From Rhabdornis inornatus (taxonomy: Eukaryota > Chordata > Aves > Passeriformes > Rhabdornithidae), in NCBI GenBank assembly GCA_013397075.1, contig VWZS01003947.1, positions 991,322 to 1,055,321 on the forward strand: a DNA stretch of 64,000 nt. The letters are read 5' to 3'. The notes beneath the pieces were generated by a model that saw nothing but the letters and a program-made list of their open reading frames with translations, was not told the DNA's origin and made no database searches. A program made the position numbers and the translations under genes. Positions 1-12,600 of the stretch are shown here, piece by piece. Within the stretch, counting starts at the first letter, position 1. Every line of letters starts with the position of its first letter.

Positions 1-3000
1 GTTTAGAAATTCATTTTCAGAGAGACAGATAGTTGCAGCTGCATCAGGTGGTGATGTAATATCTCCCCAGTCAGGCATCATTCTGCAATAGCCCCTTGGT
101 TGGACACTAGCTGAAAGCTGAGTGAACGAAGTGTGAGATTTCTCTGGGTGTGAGAACAATCTAATGGGTGAGAAAGCAAGCAGGAATAGTGCAACTTTCT
201 GGGATGGATTAAGTTTTTTCACTGTCATTTCCTGTATGTGCCTGTACAACTTTCAGAGGGTGCTCTGCCATAGAATCACAGAGGAACAAAGTTATAAATA
301 TCTAGGAAAATGATACAGTGAGTTAAACAGCATAGGGAAATGACATTTTGCTATCATTTACCCTGATGAAAACCTAAGGCAACTCTGTTGAAGTTAGTAG
401 GGTTGTTCAAAATTTAGGGAGCTATCCAAGAACCATATTTGTCCTAGACATAAAGCAATAGTCAATAACCTCAATTTCTATGTCTTATTGCGATGCAAAG
501 CTGACTCCTGCAATCACATTTTATTTGTGGAGAGCTTCAGTTCCTGTTACTCTGTTTCCAGTGGTTAAGTATTTGTTACTTGCATAGTTAGGGGTCCTGT
601 CATGCAGCATTCACTAGGTGAAGCAGTGCTTTAATGCTCTCACTATTTTTCACATGCTGAAAGTGAATGCTTTTGGCAAATACAGTTCAACTCTTATAAA
701 CTAAAATAAATCAAAGTCTTCAATCACAAGGCTTCAATTTTGTGTTTCATGTACTTGTGAGGGTGATGCAGCAATCTCAAAGCAACAGTCTCAAAGTCAC
801 CAGTGAATACTGTACCACTCCTAAACAAACATACTATTTATAATCTTCTTATACCATAACCCAGTGTGACCCAGGATAATTGATAAAGCATTCCCATCAT
901 GTTAAATTTAAGACTTAGAAGTTAAGGTAAGAAAATCAAACCAAAATTCATCTAAGTATATCCACTCCCCTTCTTGCATCCCTCTACTCTGTCTTATTGA
1001 CTACAGAGAGAGCAGATCTGGCATCAATAACCATATGGTGTGCTTTAGCCCTTAGCAGCTGCTCCTATTCTATGTTGATAACTTCCCAATGAGAACCATT
1101 GATAGGGCAGGTTTTAGTTAGGGGTGCAGGTGTTTCACAGAGTTATTGCAAGGGAATAAGATGAGGGTGTGAGTAGGTTATAAAGACTACTCTGACTGCT
1201 CTCTAAAACTCTCTCTTCCTTCATCTTTTTGGAGGGGAGGAAGTGAGTTGTGGCTTTCCCTAAAATTAAGGTAAAAAAGATGCCTGGTCTGCTTTGAGGG
1301 TGAAGTTCAGTTTTGAATTGCCCAAGAGTGGTTGGTGTTGGTTGTGGTAATAGCTGTAAGTCAGTGTTTTCTCAACCTAATATTTATGTGGATTGTCTTC
1401 AAAACTAAGGTTTGTTTGATGAATCCCAAGAGAGGTCCTAAACATACAGAAATGCTGTTTTGTGGGTGTCTTTATGGAAACAGTTGTCCTTTTGAAAGAA
1501 GAAATGGTGCTACTTGCGGTAAGAAGGCTCTACTCTGTTTTGTGTAGTCTTAATATAATTACCTGAGGGAGGTTCCAATATTATTTATGGATCTTCAGCG
1601 TGATTATTTGCAATCACCTAAACAAAATTTGTTTAAAAGGCTTTGAAGGATGAAATGCTTTTAGTGTGTAGAATCTGGTACACTGTCTGTCTTTGTTCTG
1701 TATGTGTCATGTTAATATTTCTCCAAGCTGCTATTCTTGAGTATATGATGTATACAGGTTTTATTCTGGTAGCTGTAATAATGAGCTAAAACAAGAGGAA
1801 ATAAATATCTTTTCAGCAAGCTCTTTAATGCATGCTTTTAAAGAGTGCTCACTGATAGCAAATAATCTCTTCTTACCAAAAAAAACCCAATAATTTGATT
1901 CTCACAAGATGTGATATTTTGTCAAAAGCCTTGACTTCTCTAGCAATGTAATTCATGTAAGCTATTTGCTTTTTACTCTTAAACTAAAACTACGTTTCTA
2001 TCAGTTTAGCTAAAAACTTCAAACTGGGTCTTAACAAACACTCAAGGCTTCTCTTTTTAAGACTACTTGGCCTTTGGGACCTGACTCAGTAGCTCAAGGA
2101 CACATGGGGTTGGGAAGGGGTGCTTTGAAAAATACCAAAAAACTTAACTGGTTGGAATCTGATCACACTTTTGCTTCAGTATGCGAACATAAGTTTTATT
2201 TTAAGATAGGGAAGAATCTTCTGTGACTGGGGAGGTAGTAAAGGAGGGATTGACCAAAACAGACTTGTGTCTGTCTTTAGAAGGTGTAGTTTTAGCTCTC
2301 TTGTTAGCATGGAAGTTCGTTTTCACAGCATAAATTAAGGTTTTAAAAGCTAAGCATCTAGGCCTAAGACACTGTTATGTACACAGAGCGTCAGTCTCTT
2401 GGTTTCCTTGGTACGCTTGATGCCAAGTTTGAGCTTTTATTCTAGACTCTACTGTACAAATTTACAAAATGTTCAAGAGTTAGATGTTATATGATGTTCT
2501 TATTTAAATATTAAATGTTGTTATTTATCTGCTTGTTGTTGAAAGATTTTTTGCTAAGTTCAAACTGTACTCTTTTGCTCTTGTCTTCCATTTCTAGCCT
2601 TGGAGCTTCAGATGGGGAAGATGAACATCTTGCACTTGATATCATCTAATGTGGGGTTTTTGGCAGAAAAAAATGATAGTGTATCCTAAGAGTTGAAAAT
2701 AGTGCATGATGGGCTTGGCTGGGTTGTGAGTTACTTAAAACTACCTCAGAACTTTTCTTCTAATGCTGCCCACTTATAGGAGAGGCAGATCCTGTATGTG
2801 TCTGGATCCTTCCCTTCTAAGATAGATACTTTGGTGAAAGACTTAGCTAAATGATATGTGGTGGTGCAAATAGTGTTCACTCTTATTAGCTAAGGTGTAG
2901 GCTTCAGGAGCTCAGAATTGGTATGCTTTGGAGACTGAAATAAACAAATGAAAATAGAAGATGTGTGTTCAGCAATATCTGCTGGGATGCTACAGTTGTA

Positions 3001-3321
3001 AGAGTGGGTCATATGTACTATTCTAGCAGTGTGCTGATTGCAGTAGCTATCTACCTTATTATGACCTTTTTCACACCTCATGAAATACTTCATTCTGTTA
3101 TGAAAAGCAGACTATCAGATTTTTTTAGGAGAAAGCTAGTATGCATCCCTAGACTCTAGGGGTGCAGTATGTCCAGGTATGTGCTTTAATACCAATGTCT
3201 TGCTTAGAGCATGAAGGTATGCCTGTAGTTACAGTATTGATGTTCCACAAGCAGAAGTGAACATGTAAACAGCATTAAATGTAGATATCTTCACTGAGTA
3301 CTTCTGTTTTGTTCCCTTCAG
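1..3321. other. Upstream flank of BRDT, no coding exon recognised
   Basis: The stretch is AT-rich, with no CpG island and no open frame longer than about 70 codons that resembles a protein. At least one BRDT 5' noncoding exon and the promoter must lie here or further left, because 3322 begins with a splice acceptor. I could not place them. Confidence 0.5.
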
Positions 3322-3371
3322 GTTAAATGTGTCATGACCTTTGAACAAGTGGATATACAAACTCGCTAAAG
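3322..3371 (+). promoter_or_regulatory. BRDT: BRDT 5' untranslated leader with two short upstream ORFs
   Basis: The acceptor TTCCCTTCAG ends at 3321. Two ATGs precede the main start: 3327-3344 (5 codons plus TGA) and 3334-3369 (11 codons plus TAA). The second stops two bases before the BRDT ATG at 3372. The main ATG has A at position -3. Both upstream frames differ from the BRDT frame. Any effect on translation is inferred. Confidence 0.6.
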
Positions 3372-6300
3372 ATGTCTGTTCAAAGCCAGCACCATTCCAT
3401 TATTATTAACCCTCCTCCACCAGAATACATAAATAACAAAAGTAATGGATGTCAAACAAACCAACTTCAGTACTTACAGAGGGTGGTCATGAGAGCCATG
3501 TGGAGACACAACTTTTCCTGGCCATTTCAGCAACCTGTTGATGCAGCAGCACTGAATCTGCCTGTAAGAACCATTTTGGAACTGGAGTATTAATATGTAA
3601 ATTATGTGAATTAATGTTAAATAGGTTTTTTTTCTGATGCAACAGATTATGAAAGACTATTTTTGCTATTGAACTGCTGTCATTAATCCAAGTCTACAAG
3701 AGAAGTGTTTTCTTTCTAGAGAAATGCTGCATTTTTGCTTATTTTTCTGATCTGAAACTAGAAAATCAGTATTTCTAAGGGATGATAATAATAATGCTTA
3801 AACAGGCTTCTTAGACTTTCTGTATATTGGTGTTTAGACATTTATTAATACTGCATATGCTGAGTATTTTCTTTTGCCTTTGAGTATTTTTTTTTATATT
3901 AGGCAGCCTTAATGTCAGATATTTTTTGATGGAAGATCAGATCTGATTACCCTGAAGTAAACAGGCAAATCTGGAACAATTTTGCTGCAGAGAAGTCATT
4001 ACACTTATAGTATTTGTCAATTTCAAATAATTTTACTCTGAAGTTTCTAGAGGAAATAAATGCCCCTGCAAAAATAGGGAAATAAGAAAAGCTATGGTTC
4101 TCATCATACCATAGTGGAAGAACATCCTTCCATGAAATAGAAGATATGATGCTTAAATTTGTTTTCTGTTCTGCTGTGTGCATGTTATTTATGCTACAAC
4201 TTAATTGTAACAAAATACATGACTATAATGTCTTGTGACACACAGTTTTCATACAGGCATTTTTAGACTCCAGTTTTGGATGTTTTTCAGTCAAATGAAA
4301 ACATAGATGATTGGCATAATGGTATTTCAGATTACTTGGAAGATGCTGCTCTTGGTAGATAAATAGAAAGGTGATAAATAAAACCATTATATTTTCTCTT
4401 GGATTATTTTCTTTTTTCCTCCTCCAACAGCTTAAGCCTCAATATTTTTTTCTCACAAATTTTCAAAACTAATTCTACTAACTCATTGGTTCTGTTTAGA
4501 GCAGTCTTCTGTTTAGAAGGGACTATCTCTCTGTGGCTGTTTCTTGTGATAAACTCATTTGGTCAGTTTTTACAAAAGCACAAAGGGACTATCTCTGTGT
4601 CCTTTCTTACCCTTTCTCCTTCTTGGAAGTAGCTGTTACCTAAGGGTAATATTAAGGGGCATTCCACCAGAGTTGTGGCAACATTTGCAGCTGGATTCAG
4701 GCCAGTTCTGCCTCTCTGGATTTCTAAGGCAGCCTCTTCACTTCTCAGAGTATGTATTAGTTCACCCATTGCACAGTAACAAGCAAATGTCTGGCTCCAT
4801 GGCAAGGACAATAAAAGTATTTGCCCCCTTTGCATTTTCCTCCAAGTGTTAGAAGATGCAGAATGGACATTGCTTAATTATTAACTGCATTTTTGTTTTG
4901 ATAAATTAAATAGCCTGCATGCTGATGTATTTGGCTTTTCTATTTCTCCAAAACAGATTGTTAAGATAGCTTTAGAACATTCTAGAAGTAATAGGTAATT
5001 TGTACAATTACCATGTATATGTTACAATGTCTATGTGAAATTAGTGGGGATATTTCTATTCCAATTTCTTAAATGTACCATTAGGGAAACAGCCTCATGA
5101 TCTCACTCACGAAGTTTTTTGCTGTGCTGCTAAAATAATCATGACAGTTCCCATTCCAGCTGCCTTTCAGTCATATTGCTACTTTTTCACTAGGCCAACC
5201 TTAAGAGGAGAGGCAATATAGCCAGGGATAAAATATTTGGATAGAAATTGTGAAAACTTGGCAGCTTCTTTTTGTTAGTGACTGAGACTATGTTGAAGTT
5301 TGCCTTCTTTTTCCTCTATTCTCTAAACTGGAGTGCTGCTTTGTGTAAAGGGCTTTGACATAACAAATGAGAAGTGCATATACTTTTAATAAGTACTACT
5401 ACCAGTAGAGCTCTGGAGCCTATTGAAATAAATATTCTTTGAGGCTTTGAATGATAGATGTTACATGGAAGAACAAGGGCAAAATATAAGGTGAATATTT
5501 CCTGAACACCTACATTTTTGGTACCTATTACTATAGGGGAAGGTTTCCTTAAAATAAAGTACTGCTTCTAATATAATGCAATTCTCTCTTGCAGTTTAGC
5601 TTTCATAACTAAACGTGTAATAATTTTCATGTTCTAACGTTAAGATATGTTTGGTGACCTATTCTTTCAATACCACAGGATTATTACACTATCATAAAAA
5701 AACCTATGGACTTAGGCACCATAAAAAAGCGTCTGGAACACAATTACTACACAAAAGCTGCAGAATGTATTGAAGACTTTAAAACTATGTTTTGGAACTG
5801 CTACATGTACAACAAGGTATGCGGGACACCAAGTCTTACCAGTAACTGGTTATATTGAATGATGCAAACAAGTCTAAGACAAGCACATGCTTATTAGAAC
5901 ATGTAGTAATATAATCAACATTTTCATTATTTTTTTGAAATGCTTTTCTCTGAAAAGCGTTGGGGAGGTTTTTAGCTAGGATTCATTAAGGACACATAAG
6001 TGAAGTCTTGCTTGCTGTTCCAACAACTGAGTGCACAGTTTTTTCTGCACAAAGTTTTTTCACATCCAAAATCTCTGGGGTTTAGCTGAAGAGCTCATGA
6101 ACAGCAAGCACTATGTCACTGCTGTACAAGTCCAAGGCTAGCAACCCTGAGCCATGCTCTGTTCCTTCAAGTTTAACCTAATGAAGTTGAGCATCTCCTG
6201 TTGGCTGTGTCTTAGTATCTTTGAGCTTCAACAGCTTCTTCAGAACACAGGGGTAAATAAGGGAGTTGCAGATCTGCCCCTTTGGCCTTTGCTGTAGAAG

Positions 6301-6650
6301 TATACAGAGGTAAAGGAGGATTTTTCAATAGGACAGTGAGAGAGTATTACAATGGTGAAGTAATTTGCTTTAAAGGGAGTTGCAGGAGCAGGAATGGTAA
6401 CGATTTCTAGACCTCTCTGGTACTGGTGGCTTTTTTCAATCTATTGGGGCAGGACTCTAGCCTGGTTGTTTTATGAGAGAGCTCCCATTACTGCAGCCTC
6501 TCCTTTACTGAATGTACTGACCATATTTTGCAGCCAGGTGATGACATTGTGTTTATGGCTGAAGAACTAGAAAAAGTGTTTATGCAGAAAATAGCCAATA
6601 TGCCACCAGAAGAAAGACTAGTGAGTCTCAATAAAGGAAAGAGAAAAGGA
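3372..6650 (+). other. BRDT: BRDT bromodomain 1 (exons 1-3)
   Basis: The domain spans about residues 31-140, encoded in 3462-3563, 5679-5816 and the first part of 6534-6663. The WPF shelf is W50-P51-F52. The ZA loop reads LPDYYTIIKKPMDLGTIK (residues 63-80) and the acetyl-lysine-contacting asparagine is N109 in the CYMYNKP motif. All hallmark residues of a BET first bromodomain are present. In mouse BRDT this domain binds histone H4 acetylated at K5 and K8, so this copy is expected to be functional. Confidence 0.93.
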
Positions 6651-9600
6651 AAGAAGACAGAAGGTAAGGCCTGTATTATATACTGAATTTGTAATATATG
6701 AAGCAAGTAAAACTGTAAACAGGAAATCTTCTTTGTCACAACTCAACCGTGGAACAGTTTGGGTGTTCTCTAGTGTTCCAAAACAGTCAGAAAAATAACA
6801 ATACTGCTACAAGGCTTTAGAAGATTTTTTTTTTCTTTTTTTAATTTAAAGGTTTGTTTGGTTGGGTTTTTTATAAAAGGAACTGACTTCCAATTCAGAG
6901 ACTGTCATGCTGCTCGGCATTGTGTTATATAAACTAATAGGTGTGAACATCTGTGGGAACTAAACAGAGTAACAGCTGAAAAAGACATGAATAATCTAAT
7001 CAGCCAAACCAAACACAGAAAAGCATTGGTCTAAACTGTTCTCAGATCTCAGTAGTGGAGTAACATTGCTAAGTAACATATGCAGGTATTAACTCCGCTT
7101 AGGAAACATGAACCTACATGATGCAGTCTGCACTCTTTGCTGCTTGATCTTTGTGTTTGTAGAAAACAACTTGATACTTTCCTTGGCAAGAACATTTTTA
7201 CAATATACAGAGTGCAGTGTGATCTTTGGTTTGAAGCTAATCCACACTTTCTTGAAGCCAAATAATGTGTAACTTGGCACGATATTTTAGCTGAAGCACT
7301 AATGGTGTAAATGGAGGGGGATACCAATGTTGCCATAAGTATCAAACGCTCTTGTTCACATTTATTTATGGCATTCCTCTATAGAAGAGTGGTTATGGTG
7401 ACAACTGGTCAATGTAACCATGAAAGAAATTAACTGCAACATATAAGACTTAAATTCTAAAATGTCCTGTATTAAAACAACCAGAAACATGGCAGCCCAA
7501 CCCTGGGACTTCAAATGAGCAAAGCACAAATGAGAAACAAACTGAAAGCAGTGAGCAGCCTCCAGTGATGACTCAAGAGCGACAGCAGGTTACACTGGCT
7601 CCTTTGTCTGCAGCTCAGCTGACTGCTTTAATGCCAGCTGCAGTCTCTATAACAAAAGTAAGTTTCCTCAAATAACTTTCAGAAAGAAAGATATTGAAAT
7701 TGTTCCTTCAAGCACTGATGGCAAAACCTTAGGAGCCATGCTTATTGCTGTATGTTTTTGAAACTTTCGTTATAACAGAAGATAGTAAGAGATCTCTATT
7801 AAATCTTCTATGTCTCTGCTAAATAACTGGGCCAGTACTAATTCTAGAAACAAAACAAATTGGAATAATTGCTTGGTACATCTTTTCTTATAAATGTGGT
7901 TTTAAAGTGTTCTCAATGAAAAAAAATAAGTTTAAGATGATAATTCTTGAAGTGCATTACTATATATACTTCTGCAGGCTACACCTTGAGGATAATGGTT
8001 TGAGTACTAAAATAAAGCTCTAAGTTCTATTTAATAATTTCTCATGGTTTTTATGTAAATCTAATGCTTGATTCTTCAAAAATTAGCATGTTTGCTTAAA
8101 CACTGCATAACTAGCCTGGAAGGTGTTTGGAGCTCACAAATGCACTCCTGTATTGACTTAGTTTTGGTTTTGCTCTTCCAATGAGGAGTAGGCACTTTTG
8201 CCAGGCTCTCCTATAGTGTATATTTACACTTCAGTCATATAGAGTTTGAACACTGATGACAAAGCACACATTATATGGCTTCCAAACCAAATACTACACC
8301 AGTTAAAGAAAAACAGAGATAAACTGTGTACAGAAGGCCCTCAACCAAACCTAAAATGAATTGCAGTAGTTTTCCCCGTTCCTGTGGCTGTCAATTTGCA
8401 GGTAATTTCATAATCTGCCAGCTTCCTGGAAGCCTCACAAATGGCTAAAATCTGACCACAGCCAGATGTGGTCAGATCATCTGCAGTACATCTACATCTC
8501 TCCTCTACATCTAAGACTGTAGGAGCCTATTGAAGCTCCACAAAGAGCTTGGTGTGCTGGTCTTTTAATACCTTGTAGGTTTTTATTTTAAGCTCGTGGA
8601 ATAGCTACATTCTGCTCTGACTTCAATAGCTGTAAAAGTTCCAACACTTTTTTTGGACTACACATACACACACAAAAGAATAATCTAAAACTGGCCATTC
8701 TTTTATTGTTCTGGACAATTGTATATTTTTTCTTTTCTTAGGCAAAAAAAGGTGTGAAAAGGAAGGCTGACACTACAACTCCTACTACGTCAATAGTCAC
8801 AGCAAGTGGAGAATCTTCTGCAATGTTTAATGAAAGAAAAGCTGTTAAAGCATGTAGAGGTGAAAATGAATGTATGGTAACAAATAAGCTTCTGAAGAGA
8901 TCCTTTATAGATTCTCAACAGCCACCTGGAATTATTAAAAAGACTCAGTTGTCAGAACAACTAAAACATTGTAATGCAATACTTAAAGAAATGTTTTCAA
9001 AGAAACATGCAGCATATGCGTGGCCTTTCATAAAACCTGTAGATGTGGCATCTTTCTCTACTGGTATGAGCCAAGCCAAATGTCCTGCAGACCTAGGAAC
9101 CATTAAAGTAAGTATGTTTCTGGGGAAATTGGACTATTTGTGTAATTACAAGGTTTTAAATGTGTTAGCTGAAAAGGTGTCATGAAAGCTGCTTCTCCTA
9201 TGAAATGCATAATGGGCCTAGAAACCAGATGCATCTGTCTCTCAAACTTAGCCAAGGTCACTGAAGAACGTCTTCTGAGCCTCGTTGTGACACATAGTGG
9301 CTAATCTACCTAACTGCTGAAAAAGCTAATATAAGTAGTGATGGAATTATGATCTCCATGAAGCCCTTCCAAGCATGCCACATTAAATATCTGTCTGTAC
9401 ACACAATGCTGTTGTTAATGCCCTATAAAACAAAATGCAATTCTGTCAACTTCTGCTTTTCCCTCAATATTCTGGATGAAGTGCTCTAGAACTTCTACAC
9501 TGGATGTTTACATGACACATTTCACCTTTTTAGTGGAAAGCAACCATTCTAGATGGAGATATGAGGACAATGCTCTGTGAACACTGAGTGTATTTGTATG

Positions 9601-12600
9601 GGATAAAGTATTTAGCCCAGTTAAGCTCTACTTTTTTTTGGGAATGTTCAGTTTTAATAGCTTACTGAATTATCTTGAAAGCTAACTTGCCCAGTACAAA
9701 GGTTATTTTGCAACTTCTAGTCCATTAGTTTGACTCCAGCTATTATGGAATAAGCTTTCTGTAAATACTATGCATAGAACCAAAAACAGATGCTGAGCTC
9801 AGAACAAAATAAAACCACCCAAATATTGTTGTCTTGACCAAGTGCTAAAACTAGTACTACAAATTCCTTCCAGCAATTACAATTAAATCTGTTTAAAAGA
9901 GGAAAAAAATCTCTAACATTGTAAAGAGACAATGTTGAAATGAGATGCAGGTATTTTCATAATGTTTTTTATAATATTTACTGTCTTGATACAAGCTGAA
10001 CCTGTATATTTCTGTTAAAATTCTTGTTCCTACTTTCTTTCTGTATTTTCATGGTGATGCTGCCTACTAAGTGTGCCTTAATTTTCTTTTCCTCTAGAAG
10101 AAAATGGATAACTTTGAATATAACGATATACAAGAATTTGCTACAGATGTTAGATTAATGTTCATGAGCTGCTACAAACGTAATTCTTCAGACCACGAAA
10201 TAGTTGCTATGGCAAGAAAACTTCAGGTGAGTTATCTTTTAAGTCAGACTTTAAAAAGAACAGTTCTTTTCATGCCCTGATGTAGAATCCACTAATATTA
10301 CTGAATTGCTGTGTAGTTCTACACATAGTAGCTGCATAATGCTTTTGGAAATCTGAAAAATATGCTGTTCCCAAACCTAATTCCTCAGGATGTTTTTGAA
10401 ATGCACTTTGCTAAAATTCCTGATGAACCTGTTGCAAGTGATCATCTGCCACAGCCTGTCAGAGAAATGACAGAAGCTTATTCCAGTGAAAGTAGTAATG
10501 ATAACTCTTCAGAAGAAAAATCATCTGAAGACTCTGAAGGGGAGAGAAAAGTGCACCTCAAAAGGCTTCAGGAGCAAGTAAGCATTAGTTCTTAATCTGT
10601 GTGACTTAAGAGCTCTCTGGTAATGCCTCTTTCAATGGTCTATTCCAAGGCTTAGCAACAAAAATCAGTTTTTAAAAGATTCTAGTAACTTGTATTTTAA
10701 ATGCAGAACTTTATTCTTGTTTGAAAGCACTGCCAAATGTTAAGCAAACAGTGCCTCACAAATAAAAAGTGAGCAATTGTTCTACTACTCTTGCCTATCA
10801 CTTCTTCAGAGGTCTCTCAAACTTCTTAAAAAACAAAACTGTGTTCCTGTGGTATGAGAGCCTTCAGGCACTCCACATGGAGCTTAGTGGCATATTCTTC
10901 CAACAGGGTCATTTCTCTCAAATGGTCAGAAAGCATTGTTCTTACCCTCAGGCTCTTTTGAGCCGCACAAAACCAAGTCATTAATTTCTTCTTCAGAAAG
11001 CTCAGTATGAGAGAGAAAAGAAGGTACCTCATGCTAACCAGTGAAGCAAAGCCATGCTTCATATTAGGAGTGGGATGGGTGTTGCTTCTGCTTGAACATA
11101 ACTTTTTAACCTGTTGCTGCTGTATCTATAAACTCGGGAAAATTAGCATTTGTTCTGTTAGTCGAATGAGGGACAGCTTTCAGTCCTTGTCAGATTAGCA
11201 TAAGCAATTTATAAGTGTAGGCAGGATGACAAATGCAAGTGTACAAGCCAACCTTTACAGTAGTGAGGTATTTCAATGTGTCTGACTTCTGATCTTATCA
11301 TCTGACCATCTTCCAATTCCTGAGGTTTAAACAAAGTTGTGTTAAGTGCCTCTCTGAAATTCTTAGTATGTCCCAACTAGCCACTTTATATTGCAAAATA
11401 AGATGCATGACCCCAGTCCCTCTTGCTGAATTCAGCAATGCTGTAGAAGTATAACCTAATAAGCATTTATGTATTTATGTGCATTGCAAATTCTTGAAAT
11501 TAGAGAGGCTGCTGGAAATCCCTAAAGTGATTTTTTTTTCTTTTTTTTTTCTTTCTTTTTTTTTTTTGGGTTGGGGGGGTTGTTTTTGTATTCCTAGAAT
11601 GTAGAATGCTAAAAGGCATATGCTGTTAGAAATGTCTGCATAAAATAAACAGTCCTACATCTTCTAGATGCACTGATTACTAGATCTCTGACTAAGATCC
11701 AATATAGTAAAATGTTTAGAAAATAAATCTCGTTTGGGAAGCAGACATCCTATTAATATCCACTTAGCTGCCACAAATTTCCTGTGATATTTAGGACCAG
11801 TTTATTGTTCCTTCTACATTGCCCAAGATTATCAGCATTTTGGGTTTTTTTGGTTTTCTTTTTGTTTTTGATAGCTTAAAGCTCTTCACCAGCAGTTGTG
11901 GGTTTTGACCAAAGCATGCTTATCTAGACCAGAAAAGAAAAAAGGGAAGGCTAAAAGTGAGAAAAGAAAGAACAAGGGAAAAACTGAAATAAAAAGCTTG
12001 ATTCAAAAGAAGAAAAATCTGAAACACATGAAGAAATCTAAGAAAAAGCTGTCTTTAAACATGTAAGTGTGGGGACTTTGTGTGGGTGTCAAATTATTTT
12101 AAACTGCTGTTACTGCAGTATACTTTTCTCCTGCAGTCAATCAAAGAAAACCATGCAGCAGGTCGTGTTGGCACCTAAGTCAGAAGACGAAGATGGTGCG
12201 AAACCTATGAATTATGATGAAAAACGACAGTTGAGTTTGGACATAAATAAACTCCCTGGAGATAAGCTTGGGAAAGTAGTCCATATAATACAGTCAAAAG
12301 AACCTGCACTGAGGAACTCTAACCCTGATGAGATAGAAATAGACTTTGAAACTTTAAATGCTTCAACACTCAGAGAACTAGAGAAATATGTAGCAACCTG
12401 TTTGAGGAAGAAACAAAGAAAGCAGGGTATGTAGCATAAATGACGTTTTAAAAAGCCCATTAGATTTGCTTTGTGGTTTGCTTTCATGTTAACTTCTGTT
12501 TCACATGCAGCTAAAAAACCAACAAAGTCAAAAGAAGAACTTAATTTTGAGAGGAAACAAGAGCTAGAGAAGAGACTACTGGATGTCAATGGCCAACTAA

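Noticed and set aside
4517..4596. Direct repeat AAGGGACTATCTCT at 4517-4530 and 4583-4596
   Set aside because: Only two short copies 66 bases apart with unrelated sequence between; not enough to call a repeat element.
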